Shown here: in pieces, positions 1 through 9,073 of the stretch
Numbering within the stretch: the first letter of the stretch is position 1
Layout of the letters: each line of letters starts with the position of its first letter
DNA from: Alphaproteobacteria bacterium 46_93_T64
GTDB lineage: Bacteria; Pseudomonadota; Alphaproteobacteria; Sneathiellales; Sneathiellaceae
Assembly (NCBI GenBank): GCA_002163135.1
Contig: MAAN01000011.1
Coordinates: 310,001-374,000, forward strand
Length of the DNA stretch: 64,000 nucleotides
Direction: 5' to 3'
The notes under the pieces: model-generated
What the model was told of the DNA's origin: nothing
What the model saw: the letters and a program-made list of their open reading frames with translations, nothing else
Databases searched by the model: none
Translations under genes and position numbers: made by a program

Positions 1-226
1 TTGCGATGACTCCTGCTCTAACTACGCCATCGAGATATCCGTCCCGTTTTTCTGGCATATTTCTATTTGAATCCAGCGTGCGCAATTGGTAAATAATAGC
101 CAGACCACAGGCGGCTATAAAAATCCATGCATGCGTGGCGAATACTGCATCGTCGGCCTTAGCGGCCAGCAACAGAGCCGCGATTGCCGCGATACTCAAT
201 GACGTCAAATATGTAGTGAGCCCCAT
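1..226 (-). CDS. ccoN: cbb3-type cytochrome c oxidase subunit I, N-terminal part
   Basis: Partial gene running off the left edge. The minus-strand frame from the ATG at 226 gives about 75 residues: a hydrophobic helix (residues 5-21, ending LLLAAKADD), a second helix (about 27-45), and then YLDGVVRAGVIA. From memory this matches the N-terminal extension and the start of the first oxidase helix of alphaproteobacterial CcoN, the heme-copper subunit of the high-affinity terminal oxidase of the inner membrane. The copper and heme histidines lie outside the window. A perfect FNR/FixK-type box lies 118 bases upstream, which fits the usual microaerobic control of ccoNOQP and supports the call. Other membrane proteins cannot be fully excluded from this fragment. 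Confidence 0.72.
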   Translation of the reverse strand, partial: MGLTTYLTSLSIAAIAALLLAAKADDAVFATHAWIFIAACGLAIIYQLRTLDSNRNMPEKRDGYLDGVVRAGVIA

Positions 227-599
227 TTTCCAGATCTCTCATCGTGGCGTATTTATGGTCGCAGTAGACGACCGGATAACGACTGTTCATTAACCGAGTG
301 TGCCGCAAAGCGAATACTAATACAATAATAGACAAATTCCGCTTTGATCTAAATCAAGTGATGTCAACAAAATTGATGGGTTAACTGTCCGTCATCATAT
401 AAAATGGAATAATCAACCAGTTGAATTTAGGGAGGATCTGGCTCATCTGATTGAGTATATTAAGCGGCGTGTTCAATTGAGTTACTGGCGCCGAATACAT
501 TTCACGAGTGAGCAGAAATCTGAAGTTTGTGACCCACAGCTGTCATTGAAAGCGATAATCATCACTGGCTACCTGTCTGTCAACCGGACAAACGTTAGT
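227..599. other. Intergenic region, no convincing gene
   Basis: Apart from the FNR box this stretch holds the ccoN leader and the downstream side of the MurF-like gene. A plus-strand frame is open from roughly 390 to 671 but has no ATG, no good ribosome binding site and an undistinguished composition; it overlaps the MurF tail antisense, so I do not call it a gene. Confidence 0.5.
344..357 (-). promoter_or_regulatory. FNR/FixK box (anaerobox)
   Basis: The 14 bases TTGATCTAAATCAA are a perfect TTGAT-N4-ATCAA palindrome, the consensus of FNR, FnrL and FixK activators. It sits 118 bases upstream of the ccoN start and points to oxygen-controlled transcription leftward. It is assigned to the minus strand because ccoN is the only clear gene reading away from it. 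Confidence 0.8.
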
Positions 600-749
600 T
601 CATTTTCCTCCATCAGAACAACTTACGGCGTCCTCTGTCCGCCAGCTGTCAGCAGTGGTCGAAGGATCTAGTAGTTTGATTATCTCAGCTATTTGTAAGA
701 GTTTTAATAATCTGGACCCTTTCACAGCTATCAGATCGACGGCCTGGAT
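600..749 (-). pseudogene. Detached C-terminal tail of the MurF-like ligase
   Basis: Directly after the TAG at 750-752 the same frame stays open for 49 more codons to a TGA at 600-602. The first part reads IQAVDLIAVKGSR, which resembles the GDxVLVKGS motif near the C-terminus of MurF proteins. The tail therefore looks like the natural end of the upstream gene, cut off by one nonsense codon. Whether this is a true mutation, a sequencing error or a readthrough site cannot be told from the sequence. Confidence 0.6.
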
Positions 750-2078
750 CTAGTCCGAGATTGCGGGCGCTAGGGCTTCGCAATCAGGGAAATGCAGCTT
801 GTTCGATAAACCGAGCTCCCTACGCACTTTCTGTGTTTGCTCACTGATGGTTAAAACGAGATCAATATTGCCCAGGCCATTCATTGAAACTATCTGCGAA
901 TGGTAAAGCTCCGTCCGGTCGCCCAGCCTCTTCATATCGCCCCAGACGAATACTTTTCTCGGTGCTTTTCGGAGGGACAAAGTAGTGATGAGTGCGCGAA
1001 CGGAAACTGGACTGGCATTATAGCTATCGTCGATAAACTCGATATCTCCGTCTTTCAATTTGATACAGTATCGCTCGAGACGCCTTCCGGTAATATTCGG
1101 TTTCGCGAATGATGCAATCACTATTGAGACATCCTGGTCCAAAGCTGCCGCTGTTGCCACCGCAAACATGGCGCTATCAATGAAATGGGCTCCTGCCAAG
1201 TCCAGTTCAAACGGATAGGGCGTGCCGAACACCCACATAACGCCGGTGCTTTTAATGCCATCGAAATGAGCATTTTCGCAGTAAATATCGCTATCACCGG
1301 TACTGCCAATGGTGATCAGGCGGCCCAACTGCTTGTCGGCGATGACGCCACCTGCCTTCCGATCCGCGTCTCTGACACTTTCGTGAATGATGCCTATTTT
1401 TGGTCCGACCAGAAGATCCAATAGAGATGCTTTCTCTCGAAAAAGCGCTTCTTCGTCCAGATAGCTTTCAAGGTGGGCAGATGCCCAGACATTAGTGATA
1501 ATGCCGATGTTCGGTCGGATTAATTCCGCTTGGCGGATATTCCCAGGCCCCATCGACCCGATTTCCAAGGTTAAATAATCATTGTCGAATGGTGCGTTTA
1601 TCATCGTCATACAAACGCCCGACAAAGGATTATTTGATTTGTTTGTCTTGTAGGATGATCCAAACTTCGACAAGCCACTACTGACCATATCTTTCGTGGT
1701 GGTTTTCCCGACACTACCGGTCACCGCAATGATCTTGCCGACAAACCTTTGACGCGCGTAAATCGAAAGCATAGCAAGGATTTTTCTGGAATCCTTAACG
1801 CGTATGATTGGTACCGCCGAGCTAAAGGGAAATTTTTCCTGATGTGTCATCACAGCCGCAGCACCATTGGCGATCGCATCCTTTATCGCCGATATCTCGC
1901 TCTCGTAACCGAGCTTCTGAAGCGAAAAAACAGTTGGTATGAAAAAGCTATTAGCTGAACAATTGGACGGATTTGTTTGCACATTGGAAATCGGTACATG
2001 GGGTAAATTTGCCGGCTGCGAAATGCCCAGAGCGTCAAAAATCGTATTGAGCGTCCATGTTCCATCCATAGGGACCAT
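750..2078 (-). CDS. MurF-like Mur ligase, interrupted near its C-terminus
   Basis: Member of the ATP-dependent Mur ligase family, which joins an amino acid or dipeptide to a carboxylate; MurF adds D-Ala-D-Ala to the UDP-MurNAc-tripeptide in the cytoplasm. Visible features are a MurF-type N-terminal domain (about 25-90, with NGAAAVMT), the P-loop TGSVGKTTTK (about 120-129), NNPLSGV, the central EIGSMGPG and TNVWASAHLE motifs, and DDSYNASP in the C-terminal domain. The product is 442 residues, slightly short, because a TAG precedes the final VKGS motif, which is still encoded downstream. The gene stands alone, away from a dcw cluster, so it is probably a paralogue rather than the housekeeping murF. 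Two ATGs are possible (2078 and 2069); neither has a strong ribosome site. It may be a young pseudogene. Confidence 0.75.
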   Translation of the reverse strand: MVPMDGTWTLNTIFDALGISQPANLPHVPISNVQTNPSNCSANSFFIPTVFSLQKLGYESEISAIKDAIANGAAAVMTHQEKFPFSSAVPIIRVKDSRKILAMLSIYARQRFVGKIIAVTGSVGKTTTKDMVSSGLSKFGSSYKTNKSNNPLSGVCMTMINAPFDNDYLTLEIGSMGPGNIRQAELIRPNIGIITNVWASAHLESYLDEEALFREKASLLDLLVGPKIGIIHESVRDADRKAGGVIADKQLGRLITIGSTGDSDIYCENAHFDGIKSTGVMWVFGTPYPFELDLAGAHFIDSAMFAVATAAALDQDVSIVIASFAKPNITGRRLERYCIKLKDGDIEFIDDSYNASPVSVRALITTLSLRKAPRKVFVWGDMKRLGDRTELYHSQIVSMNGLGNIDLVLTISEQTQKVRRELGLSNKLHFPDCEALAPAISD

Positions 2079-2402
2079 CCCATCATAAGGTATACAATAA
2101 AAAGGTAACTTGTTTGGTTAAGGATGACAATAACCGGCAATTATGACATAAGGCTCGACCAGCCTGATCTGACAGTAACACCCTTTATGAGGGGCTTCGA
2201 TCGGTTTGATCATCCTATAGCGATAATCACAGCTATACGCTCCACCAGATTTATCGGTTGAGGAGAATACTAACCAAAAAATGATGGACGGGCCCGCAAA
2301 TATATGGGTTACATCAGAACTAATCTGAATGTCCGCAGTGGGCACTAATCATACGTCGTCAGATACAACGTATAACTTCAGCTTGGGGGCGATAACCGGA
2401 CA
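2079..2402. other. Intergenic region, no gene seen
   Basis: Short open frames exist on both strands, but none has a ribosome site, family motifs or plausible composition. No clear hairpin or repeat was found. Confidence 0.5.
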
Positions 2403-2618
2403 TTATTTCAGCGGTTCTGACATCGTCTGTGCTTCGCTCTTTGTTGCCCGCATCCGCCAAGCTTTGTTCCCGTCCTGTAATGCAGCCAATGACTGTGCTT
2501 TGACCTCTGGCGTCCGTGGCAATCCACTATGGTTCCGACATCGCCCATTCAATAACGCTTTAGCCTGACACGGCGTTCCTTTACGGGTTTTAGCGCCTCA
2601 AATAACCTTGTCTCTCAT
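2403..2618 (-). pseudogene. Small Cys/His-motif protein (GAKTR...GRC..H family), broken by TGA
   Basis: From an ATG at 2618, preceded by GGAG six bases upstream, the frame reads MRDKVI, then TGA (2598-2600), then GAKTRKGTPC, LNGRCRNHSG, PRTPE and a Lys/Arg-rich end, stopping at 2403. From memory this is the small family beginning CGAKTRxGTPC and continuing GRCRxHGGxSTGP, common in phage-like and accessory alphaproteobacterial DNA and of unknown function. The TGA falls exactly where the first conserved Cys is expected, a one-base change from TGC or TGT. The usual HGG is HSG and the STGP part is degraded, which favours a decaying gene. Selenocysteine insertion is the alternative, but I see no obvious hairpin after the TGA. 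Confidence 0.55.
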
Positions 2619-3185
2619 TTCGTACTCCATGATGAGTGGGCGCGTGAATGTAACAACTCTTGAGCTTCGATCTCAAGGCAACCAATACGCACTCGCTAGT
2701 GCAGCGTTACTCCAAGAACAACCGCCTTGAACCGGTCGCGCGCGGCTTTGTAGCTTTCTTTTGTAGCATCTTGTAGTACCTGTCCAAATCTGTTTGGAAA
2801 ATGCCAGATATGGACCGCCAGAATTATACGCCTCAACCCCCTGGCGGTGGAGTAATCGCTCACTCGTGGATCACCATTTTACCATCTTACAAATTTATTG
2901 TGGCTTGAAACGTTTGCTGATGTCGATGCGGAGGCTTAGCACTAACTTCATTTAAGTACAGAAACTTCTTAACTGCAATATTCGGGCATTTGCGCCCGCC
3001 GGGCCTTAACTTAGTGTCGGCTTCTTCTGTTTTTGGCGGGACAAGTACACTTTCGACGCCTAACCAGAATCCCAATTAAACGAAAATTTAGTGAATAGCG
3101 TCAGACAATGGTCAGTAATAGTTTGTTTTTAGTGTTAATGCCCTATGTCAAATCTAATGAAACCTACTTTAGAAGGGCTGGCAGG
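2619..3185. other. Decayed or non-coding region
   Basis: About 570 bases between the broken small gene and the chemoreceptor. Minus-strand frames at roughly 2700-2880 (containing RDRFKAVVLGV) and 2887-3075 look partly protein-like, but neither has a start context nor a family I recognise. Together with the neighbouring pseudogene this suggests the remains of an accessory insertion. Confidence 0.4.
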
Positions 3186-5021
3186 ATGCTCAATCTCAAA
3201 GCAAGCATTTTTAACGCTGTTATCTGGTCAATCCCGATAATATTGGGTTTCGCCATTATTGTTTCCGGGTGGTTGATCCCAACGCTAACCGAGAACAATG
3301 CCCGCACAGAGGCACAACGGTCAGCAGCCGAAATGGTCAGCCAGTTCAAGACCATACGCGGTTACTATACGAAGAATGTCATCGGTAAAGTTTTGAAACA
3401 GACAGAGTTGAAAGCATCGCCTGATCATGCGTCTATGGCAAATGCTATTCCGCTTCCAGCGACCTTTATCCATGATTTGAGCAAGCTGCTTAAGAAAAAC
3501 GATACTTCAATTGCATTGTATAGCCCTTTTCCTTTTCCAGGCCGGCAATCACGTGTTCTGGATGATTTTCAAAAACAGGCATGGAGCTTTCTAAATGCCA
3601 ACCCAAAAGGCGTTTTTTCGCGTGAAGTAACAGTTGATGGAAAAGCGATGATGCGTGTAGCGTCAGCCGACACAATGGTGGCTGAAGGATGTGTAAACTG
3701 TCATAATTCACATCCAGATACACCTAAGGTGGGCTGGAAACTTGGAGACGTCAGAGGCGTTTTGGAAGTTGTCAAAAATATCGATCCACAAATAGCAGCA
3801 GGACGCACTCTTGGATATATTATGATCCTCATTCTGGTGGTAATTGGGGTGGTTTTGGTGATTGTGTCAACAGTGATTTCCCGCAAAGCAGCTAAAATGG
3901 TAAGCGATGTGACTGATACAATGTCCGAGCTGTCTGAAAGCAATGTAGAACCTGAGACTGTTGAGATTACCGGGACAGAGCGCGAAGACGAAATAGGTAA
4001 AATTGCTAAGGCTTTACTGATTTTTAGAGAATCTGCAATTGAGAAAAGGTCCCTTCATGAACAGCGAATAGTTGCCAGACAAGAGGCAGAAGATGAACGG
4101 ATGGCAATGGAAAAACGCCGGTCGGATCGGGAGATAAAGAATGAGGAGGACAAGCGGAAGGTAGAAGAAGAAAAAAGCGAAGCTCTTCATAATCTCATCC
4201 ACACATTCGAAAGTTCGGTAGGATCCGTTGTCAACGCTGTCGCAAGTGCAGCAAATGAATTGCAATCGACGGCCGAAAATATGACCGGAATTTCACAACG
4301 CACAACAGATTTGGCGGGTAATGTTTCACGATCCTCGAGCACTGCTACCAGTAATGTTCAATCCGTTGCGTCGGCTGCAGAAGAGTTAACTGCTTCAATT
4401 CGCGAAATTGGCTCGCAAGTAGAAAGATCGTCGAAGATAACAAGTAAGGCAGTGGTAGAGGCAAGAAAGGCAGATGATCTGATTAAGGGACTGGATGCAG
4501 GTGCGCAAAGTATTGGCGAGGTCGTCGAACTCATAAAAGATATTGCTGAACAAACAAATTTACTTGCACTGAATGCGACAATTGAAGCGGCCCGTGCGGG
4601 GGATGCTGGAAAGGGGTTTGCTGTCGTTGCAAGCGAAGTGAAAAATCTGGCGTCGCAAACTGGCAAGGCAACGGAGCAAATAAGTAAACAGATTTCAGAG
4701 ATACAAAGTGCGACCAACGCAGCCGTCACTGCGGTGCGAGGAATATCCGAAATAATCGGGGAAGTGGATGAAGTATCTTCGACAATTGCAGCAGCAGTAG
4801 AGGAACAGGGAGCGGCAACGCACGAAATCTCTAACAGTGTTCTTAGGGCAGCTAGCGGAACTCAGGAAGTATCATCGTCAATCGGATCAGTGAGTGATGC
4901 AGCGACAGAATCAGGTAAGGCATCAAAAAGCGTCTATTCGGCGTCCCAGGAATTAACAAAACAAGCAGAAAACCTCCGTGGGCAAGTCGTTGAATTTACG
5001 ACAAATGTGAAGGCAGGATGA
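3186..5021 (+). CDS. Methyl-accepting chemotaxis protein with periplasmic c-type heme (DUF3365) domain
   Basis: Inner-membrane chemoreceptor of 611 residues. I place the start at the ATG at 3186, which has AGAAGGG about eight bases upstream; an in-frame ATG at 3108 has no ribosome site. Order: membrane helix (about 9-35), periplasmic DUF3365/Tll0287-like domain with a covalent heme motif CVNCH (C169, C172, H173) followed by GDVRGVLEV, second helix (about 210-232), HAMP, a highly charged coiled coil, and the MCP signalling domain with the hairpin tip [23 protein letters not shown] split around the usual conserved residues. It lacks a CheR-docking pentapeptide. The heme suggests sensing of redox state or a gas ligand; that is inference. 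A STAS-like gene follows 125 bases downstream. A second heme/MCP system lies at 10.7-13.3 kb. Confidence 0.9.
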   Translation: MLNLKASIFNAVIWSIPIILGFAIIVSGWLIPTLTENNARTEAQRSAAEMVSQFKTIRGYYTKNVIGKVLKQTELKASPDHASMANAIPLPATFIHDLSKLLKKNDTSIALYSPFPFPGRQSRVLDDFQKQAWSFLNANPKGVFSREVTVDGKAMMRVASADTMVAEGCVNCHNSHPDTPKVGWKLGDVRGVLEVVKNIDPQIAAGRTLGYIMILILVVIGVVLVIVSTVISRKAAKMVSDVTDTMSELSESNVEPETVEITGTEREDEIGKIAKALLIFRESAIEKRSLHEQRIVARQEAEDERMAMEKRRSDREIKNEEDKRKVEEEKSEALHNLIHTFESSVGSVVNAVASAANELQSTAENMTGISQRTTDLAGNVSRSSSTATSNVQSVASAAEELTASIREIGSQVERSSKITSKAVVEARKADDLIKGLDAGAQSIGEVVELIKDIAEQTNLLALNATIEAARAGDAGKGFAVVASEVKNLASQTGKATEQISKQISEIQSATNAAVTAVRGISEIIGEVDEVSSTIAAAVEEQGAATHEISNSVLRAASGTQEVSSSIGSVSDAATESGKASKSVYSASQELTKQAENLRGQVVEFTTNVKAG

Positions 5022-5146
5022 GGCTATCCGTGATCGCTTGAAATAATGGAAGCCTTTTTAAAATTATTCGAAAAGTTTGTGGATTTTCTGTATAACTCCC
5101 CGCTGAAGAGACCTCACTGAGATACTCTTCTTCAAGAAAAGTATGT

Positions 5147-5602
5147 ATGGAGAAAGTGAACAATAATATGCCGAACGGAAGTACGCCACAAAAGTTCATA
5201 GAAGAGATCGGCACATCCGGAGTTTTCTTGATTACACCTGAAGGCGAGATGACTAACCAAAAATGGATCCAACTGTTCGGCGGGTTTTTTCCGACTGTCA
5301 ACTATGCGGATCTCGGTCTAATACTTGATACAAGAAACTGCGACGACGACGCTAATTTTGAAGGAATGCAAAAGATTTTAAGCCAAGCCATAAAATCAGG
5401 CGTATCTAGCGTGACCGTTGGCGTTGTCTCAGGTTTTTCCGGTGAAATATTTCGGACCCGTATGGCGGAGGCTGTTGGCGATATATTCACTTTTGATTTA
5501 AAGGCGAATGTCTTTGACGATATTCCGGCCGCACTCAAATTTATTGAAGATCATCTTGCCAAAAAGAAATCTAACTCAGAATTAAAACGATTGCGCATGT
5601 GA
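5147..5602 (+). CDS. Hypothetical STAS/SpoIIAA-like protein
   Basis: A 151-residue soluble protein without signal peptide. The pattern is of alternating strands and helices: GVFLITPEGEMT, then WIQLFGGFF, then LGLILDTRNCDDD, a helix, SVTVGVVSG and finally FDLKANVFDDIPAALKFIEDHL. The last part resembles the end of SpoIIAA-like STAS proteins, where a strand is followed by DxxxAxxWL. No key catalytic residue is visible. It follows a chemoreceptor gene on the same strand with a 125-base gap, so it may belong to the same signalling unit, but a separate promoter is equally possible. An internal ATG at 5168 is an alternative start. Confidence 0.6.
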   Translation: MEKVNNNMPNGSTPQKFIEEIGTSGVFLITPEGEMTNQKWIQLFGGFFPTVNYADLGLILDTRNCDDDANFEGMQKILSQAIKSGVSSVTVGVVSGFSGEIFRTRMAEAVGDIFTFDLKANVFDDIPAALKFIEDHLAKKKSNSELKRLRM

Positions 5603-5667
5603 CCTCCCGACAAAACCAGATCACGCTATTTTCGTTGTTTTGTTTGACCCTTTTTTTGCATTTAGAC

Positions 5668-5699
5668 TTACTGTGCCCATGCCGGCATTGGCACAGTAA
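5668..5699. terminator. Hairpin between convergent genes, probable bidirectional terminator
   Basis: TTACTGTGCC (5668-5677) and GGCACAGTAA (5690-5699) form a perfect 10-base-pair stem. The 12-base loop contains the palindrome ATGCCGGCAT, so it can extend into a longer cruciform. It lies between the STAS-like gene and the ABC operon, which converge here. The T-rich run after the stem is weak, so Rho-independent function is likely but not certain. Confidence 0.55.
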
Positions 5700-5818
5700 T
5701 TTCGGTTGATTAAGTGACGTTTAACATTGAAAATATTCTAGGTTGCTGACCGCACCCAGACATTCTTTTTCCTCGCACATTATCTTGTCTTTGCCGGTCA
5801 GCCAGACGTTTTAGAAGA

Positions 5819-6565
5819 CTACAGAATTTGTCCTAAAAATTCGACGGTCCGTGGATCTTTGGCGTCGTCAAAGAATGTGTCGGGCGGGCCATGTTCGACG
5901 ATTACACCGCGATCTGTGAAATAAATATGATCAGCGATTTCGCGGGCAAAGGCCATTTCGTGGGTCACGAGCATGCAAGTCATCCCATCCTGAGCCAGTT
6001 CTTTAATAGCTAACAAAACTTCATTCACTGTCTCAGGATCAAGGGCAGCTGTAACTTCATCGAACAACATGACATCAGGGTTCATGGCAAGTGAGCGGGC
6101 AATGGCAACACGTTGCTGCTGGCCACCGGATAATTCGCCGGGATAGCTTTCTTCTTTACCTTCAAGGCGCACTTTCTTGATTAGTTGGCGTGCTAACTTC
6201 TCAACCTCTGCTTTATCCTGCTTCAACACTAACAGTGGTGCCATCATTATATTTTCAAGCGCCGTTTTATGAGGGAATAGATTGTATTGTTGAAAAACCA
6301 TGCCCACTTTCTTACGCAACTCCAATTTATCAAGATTGTGGTCATTGACCTCCTGTCCTTCAACAAGAATGGAGCCCTGCTGAATGTCATTAAGCGCATT
6401 GACGCATCGAATAAGCGTTGATTTACCAGAGCCCGACGGCCCGATTATACAAACCACTTCGCCCTTCATCACGTCCATCGAGATGCCTTTTAGGACCTCA
6501 AGAGCACCAAAAGATTTATGCAGATCCTTGATGGACACCATTGGTTGATCTTCACTCCAAGCCAT
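5819..6565 (-). CDS. Polar amino acid ABC transporter, ATP-binding protein
   Basis: Cytoplasmic ATPase of a GlnQ/HisP-type importer, 248 residues. Walker A is GPSGSGKST (about 43-51), the signature is LSGGQQQR, Walker B is MLFDEVTAALDPE, and the switch is LVTHEMAFA. The spacing and length are normal for polar amino acid importers. It is the last gene of a four-gene operon: binding protein, two permeases, ATPase. The ribosome site AAGGAAG lies just before the ATG, 11 bases after the end of the permease gene. The exact substrate cannot be read from this subunit. Confidence 0.9.
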   Translation of the reverse strand: MAWSEDQPMVSIKDLHKSFGALEVLKGISMDVMKGEVVCIIGPSGSGKSTLIRCVNALNDIQQGSILVEGQEVNDHNLDKLELRKKVGMVFQQYNLFPHKTALENIMMAPLLVLKQDKAEVEKLARQLIKKVRLEGKEESYPGELSGGQQQRVAIARSLAMNPDVMLFDEVTAALDPETVNEVLLAIKELAQDGMTCMLVTHEMAFAREIADHIYFTDRGVIVEHGPPDTFFDDAKDPRTVEFLGQIL

Positions 6566-6576
6566 AACAAACTTCC

Positions 6577-7416
6577 TTAATTAATAACTGCAAATTTCTT
6601 TTCCAGACGAATTGTCCACCGCGCAATCGGGTAACAATAAATAAAGAACATGAGTAAAACGAATGAGTAAAAGGGTATCAGCAGATCGGTACGACCACCT
6701 TCTGCGGCCAAGGCCTGACCAGTAAGCGTCATCATCTCGGACACACCGACGATAGACGCAAGCACTGTTGCCATTGTTAGTATCGAATACAAGTTCATCC
6801 ACGGGGGCAACATGCGTTTCACGCATTGAGGAAGAATGATACGCCATAAAACCTGAGTGCGTGAAAATGCCAAGCTTTCAGCCGCTTCCCATTGCCCGCT
6901 CGGCAATGAAATTACACCACCACGAACAATTTCTGACACATTTGCCATCACGGGCAATGACAGGCCAAAAATTGCTTTCAGCCAATCCGGTAACGGAATG
7001 ATTAAGCTGCCAATTTTGATTTCGAATGGCAACAGAAACATCGCAAAAAACAACAGTACCAGCCACGGAGCATTCCGGAAAAACTGGGTTGTGATCCAGG
7101 CAAATTTTCTGACCCAGCCATTCAAAGAAATTTGACCAAGTCCAAGGGCTGCTCCTGTAATCGTACCAACGGCCATTGCACTGATTGAAATGACGACATT
7201 GAACACGAATCCTTGCAGCAACAACGGCATCCAGCGCACAAGAACCTCAAACATAGATGCCCTCGTGGGTTCTTCGGCGGCAAAGGCGGGTATGGATGCC
7301 AGAACGACAATAGAAGCCAAAACCACGCCATGCCATGCCTTAAGGCGAAATGGATCAGTCTGTCGGTTTCGAGGTGCCATCATTACTGGCAAAACATTAT
7401 TATTTTTCTGTTTCAT
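6577..7416 (-). CDS. Polar amino acid ABC transporter, permease
   Basis: Inner-membrane permease of the HisM/GlnP type with several hydrophobic helices and the EAA loop around EAAESLAFSRTQVLWRIILP. Two ATGs are close together: the one at 7416 has GAGGG eight bases upstream and is chosen; ATG 7422 is nearly as likely. A longer frame to 7467 would overlap the preceding permease by 40 bases and is rejected. The N-terminus contains an early hydrophobic segment ending in AFAAEE that looks like a signal anchor, slightly unusual for this family. It is translated just after the companion permease, whose stop is only 11 bases upstream. Confidence 0.86.
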   Translation of the reverse strand: MKQKNNNVLPVMMAPRNRQTDPFRLKAWHGVVLASIVVLASIPAFAAEEPTRASMFEVLVRWMPLLLQGFVFNVVISISAMAVGTITGAALGLGQISLNGWVRKFAWITTQFFRNAPWLVLLFFAMFLLPFEIKIGSLIIPLPDWLKAIFGLSLPVMANVSEIVRGGVISLPSGQWEAAESLAFSRTQVLWRIILPQCVKRMLPPWMNLYSILTMATVLASIVGVSEMMTLTGQALAAEGGRTDLLIPFYSFVLLMFFIYCYPIARWTIRLEKKFAVIN

Positions 7417-7427
7417 TGTCATATCCC

Positions 7428-8177
7428 TCAAGCCCCGAAACCGGGTATTTTCAAAGCCCGTTCCCACCTGTTCATTCCCCAGACCAAAATCCCGACAAGG
7501 ACAAAATAAGTCAGCAGCATGAAAATCATCATCTCTGTAACGTTTACATTGTCAGACCATATCTGATTGGCTTCATACAACATTTCAGGCACTGCAATGG
7601 CATAGGCCAAAGTCGTTGTTTTTACCAAGTTGACTAGATTATTGTTCAAAGCCGGTAAGACAACACGAAAAGCCAAAGGCAGAGTGATGTCTTTATAGAT
7701 GTGTAGTCTTGTAAAACCTAAAGCTTCAGCAGCTTCTATTGTGCTATCTGGTACTGCTTCAATACCCGAGCGAAATATCTCTACATTGTAGGCTCCGGCG
7801 AAAAACGATAACGAGATTACCGCCCAAGTGAACCCGCCCAGTATTGGTTCCTGTCCGCCGTAATCATTTGTGACTTTTGGTAGCAATGTACCAATGGCGA
7901 AATAGAAGAAATATAATTGCACCAGCGGCGGCGTATTGCGGAATAACTGAATGTATCCGTTTACAATCCTGCGGGTCCATTTTAGGGGAGAGTTCTGCAG
8001 CCAAGCACCAATAATGCCAATGATAACCGAGAAGAATAAACAGATAACCGAGAGTTTTACTGTCGTAAAAAACCCATCAATCATGCGACCACGGTCATAA
8101 CTGTCATAAATAAATGGAAGATTTATGCCCGTACTGTCATAGAGCACTCTTGCCCATTCATAAAATGCTTCCATCAA
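7428..8177 (-). CDS. Polar amino acid ABC transporter, permease
   Basis: Second inner-membrane permease of the same importer, 249 residues. Hydrophobic helices are visible around IDGFFTTVKLSVICLFF, TWAVISLSFF and the C-terminal MIFMLLTYFVLVGILVWG. The EAA loop is EAAEALGFTRLHIYKDITLP. It pairs with the next permease to form the heterodimeric pore. It lies between the binding-protein gene (83-base gap) and the second permease, consistent with one transcript. Confidence 0.88.
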   Translation of the reverse strand: MMEAFYEWARVLYDSTGINLPFIYDSYDRGRMIDGFFTTVKLSVICLFFSVIIGIIGAWLQNSPLKWTRRIVNGYIQLFRNTPPLVQLYFFYFAIGTLLPKVTNDYGGQEPILGGFTWAVISLSFFAGAYNVEIFRSGIEAVPDSTIEAAEALGFTRLHIYKDITLPLAFRVVLPALNNNLVNLVKTTTLAYAIAVPEMLYEANQIWSDNVNVTEMMIFMLLTYFVLVGILVWGMNRWERALKIPGFGA

Positions 8178-8260
8178 TTCCCCCTCACTCGATAATCAGC
8201 ACAAACAAACTGGAAATGGCGACAGAATTTATCTGAAAATGCCGCCATTTTCCTTAGTAT

Positions 8261-9073
8261 CTATTTGTATTTTTTATTCATATCCATTGCGAAAGGAGTG
8301 TTGGCGACACCCCATTTCGTTTCAAGCGCCAAGATACGGCCTGTTTTATGCCAATCTACGATCATTGCTTCCATCATTTTGTGGAACTTTGTTTCACCAA
8401 GCTTCACAGCAAGACCCCAAGGGGCATCATCAATTGTTGGTAATGGCATTTCATAATCAGCCCAGTCAGACTGCTCAAGTGTTGCAACATGAGACGAGTC
8501 GTCATAAACAAAGGCTACACAATTGCCGGCTTTCAAAGCTGCATAAACTTCGGCGGTACCTTTAAAGGCAACAATTTTGGCACCAAAGTCACGGCCGGTT
8601 TTTTTATTGTAAAATGCGCCTTGTATGCCGCAAACAGGTTTGCCTCGCAGGTCTTCCCATTTTTTGAACCCAAATTTCTTAGGCGTCATGATATTGGTAC
8701 CTGATGAATAGTAATTTGGGTCTACAATCGAGACTACTTTCCGGCGGTCGGGCTTGTCTGTCATCGTTGCGATTAACAGATCAACTTTGCCTTGTTGTAA
8801 GAATTGCATACGATTAGAACTGACCACGGGCACATATTCAATTTTTACACCAAGTTTATCAGCAACATCTTTCGCAAGCTCCGGCTCAATTCCAATAATG
8901 GCGCCTGATGTATCGCGAAATCCGTAAGGTTTGTAGTCAGCTTTAACCGCAACTTTTAAGACGCCGCGGGCCTTTATGTCATCAATTACATCGGCTTGTG
9001 CTGGTAGTGCGGTAACTGCAAATGCACCCAATGCTACTGCTGTTGCTATCTTTTTTGATAGAATACTAAACAT
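8261..9073 (-). CDS. Polar amino acid ABC transporter, periplasmic binding protein
   Basis: First gene of the importer operon; 270 residues with a signal peptide (lysines, then a hydrophobic stretch, cleavage near ALPAQA-DV). The SBP_bac_3 fold is recognisable: VLKVAVKADYKPYGF, then GIEPELAKDVADKLG, QGKVDLLIATMTDKPDR and LRGKPVCGIQG. The motif of acidic and arginine residues that grips the amino acid alpha-groups is present around MTDKPDRR. A textbook ribosome site AAGGAGG precedes the ATG, fitting its need for high expression. The ligand is probably a polar or charged amino acid; the sequence does not decide which. Confidence 0.88.
   Translation of the reverse strand: MFSILSKKIATAVALGAFAVTALPAQADVIDDIKARGVLKVAVKADYKPYGFRDTSGAIIGIEPELAKDVADKLGVKIEYVPVVSSNRMQFLQQGKVDLLIATMTDKPDRRKVVSIVDPNYYSSGTNIMTPKKFGFKKWEDLRGKPVCGIQGAFYNKKTGRDFGAKIVAFKGTAEVYAALKAGNCVAFVYDDSSHVATLEQSDWADYEMPLPTIDDAPWGLAVKLGETKFHKMMEAMIVDWHKTGRILALETKWGVANTPFAMDMNKKYK

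Noticed and set aside
477-671. Plus-strand open frame of 64 codons
   Set aside because: No ATG, no ribosome site, and it runs antisense to the MurF tail whose motif is recognisable.
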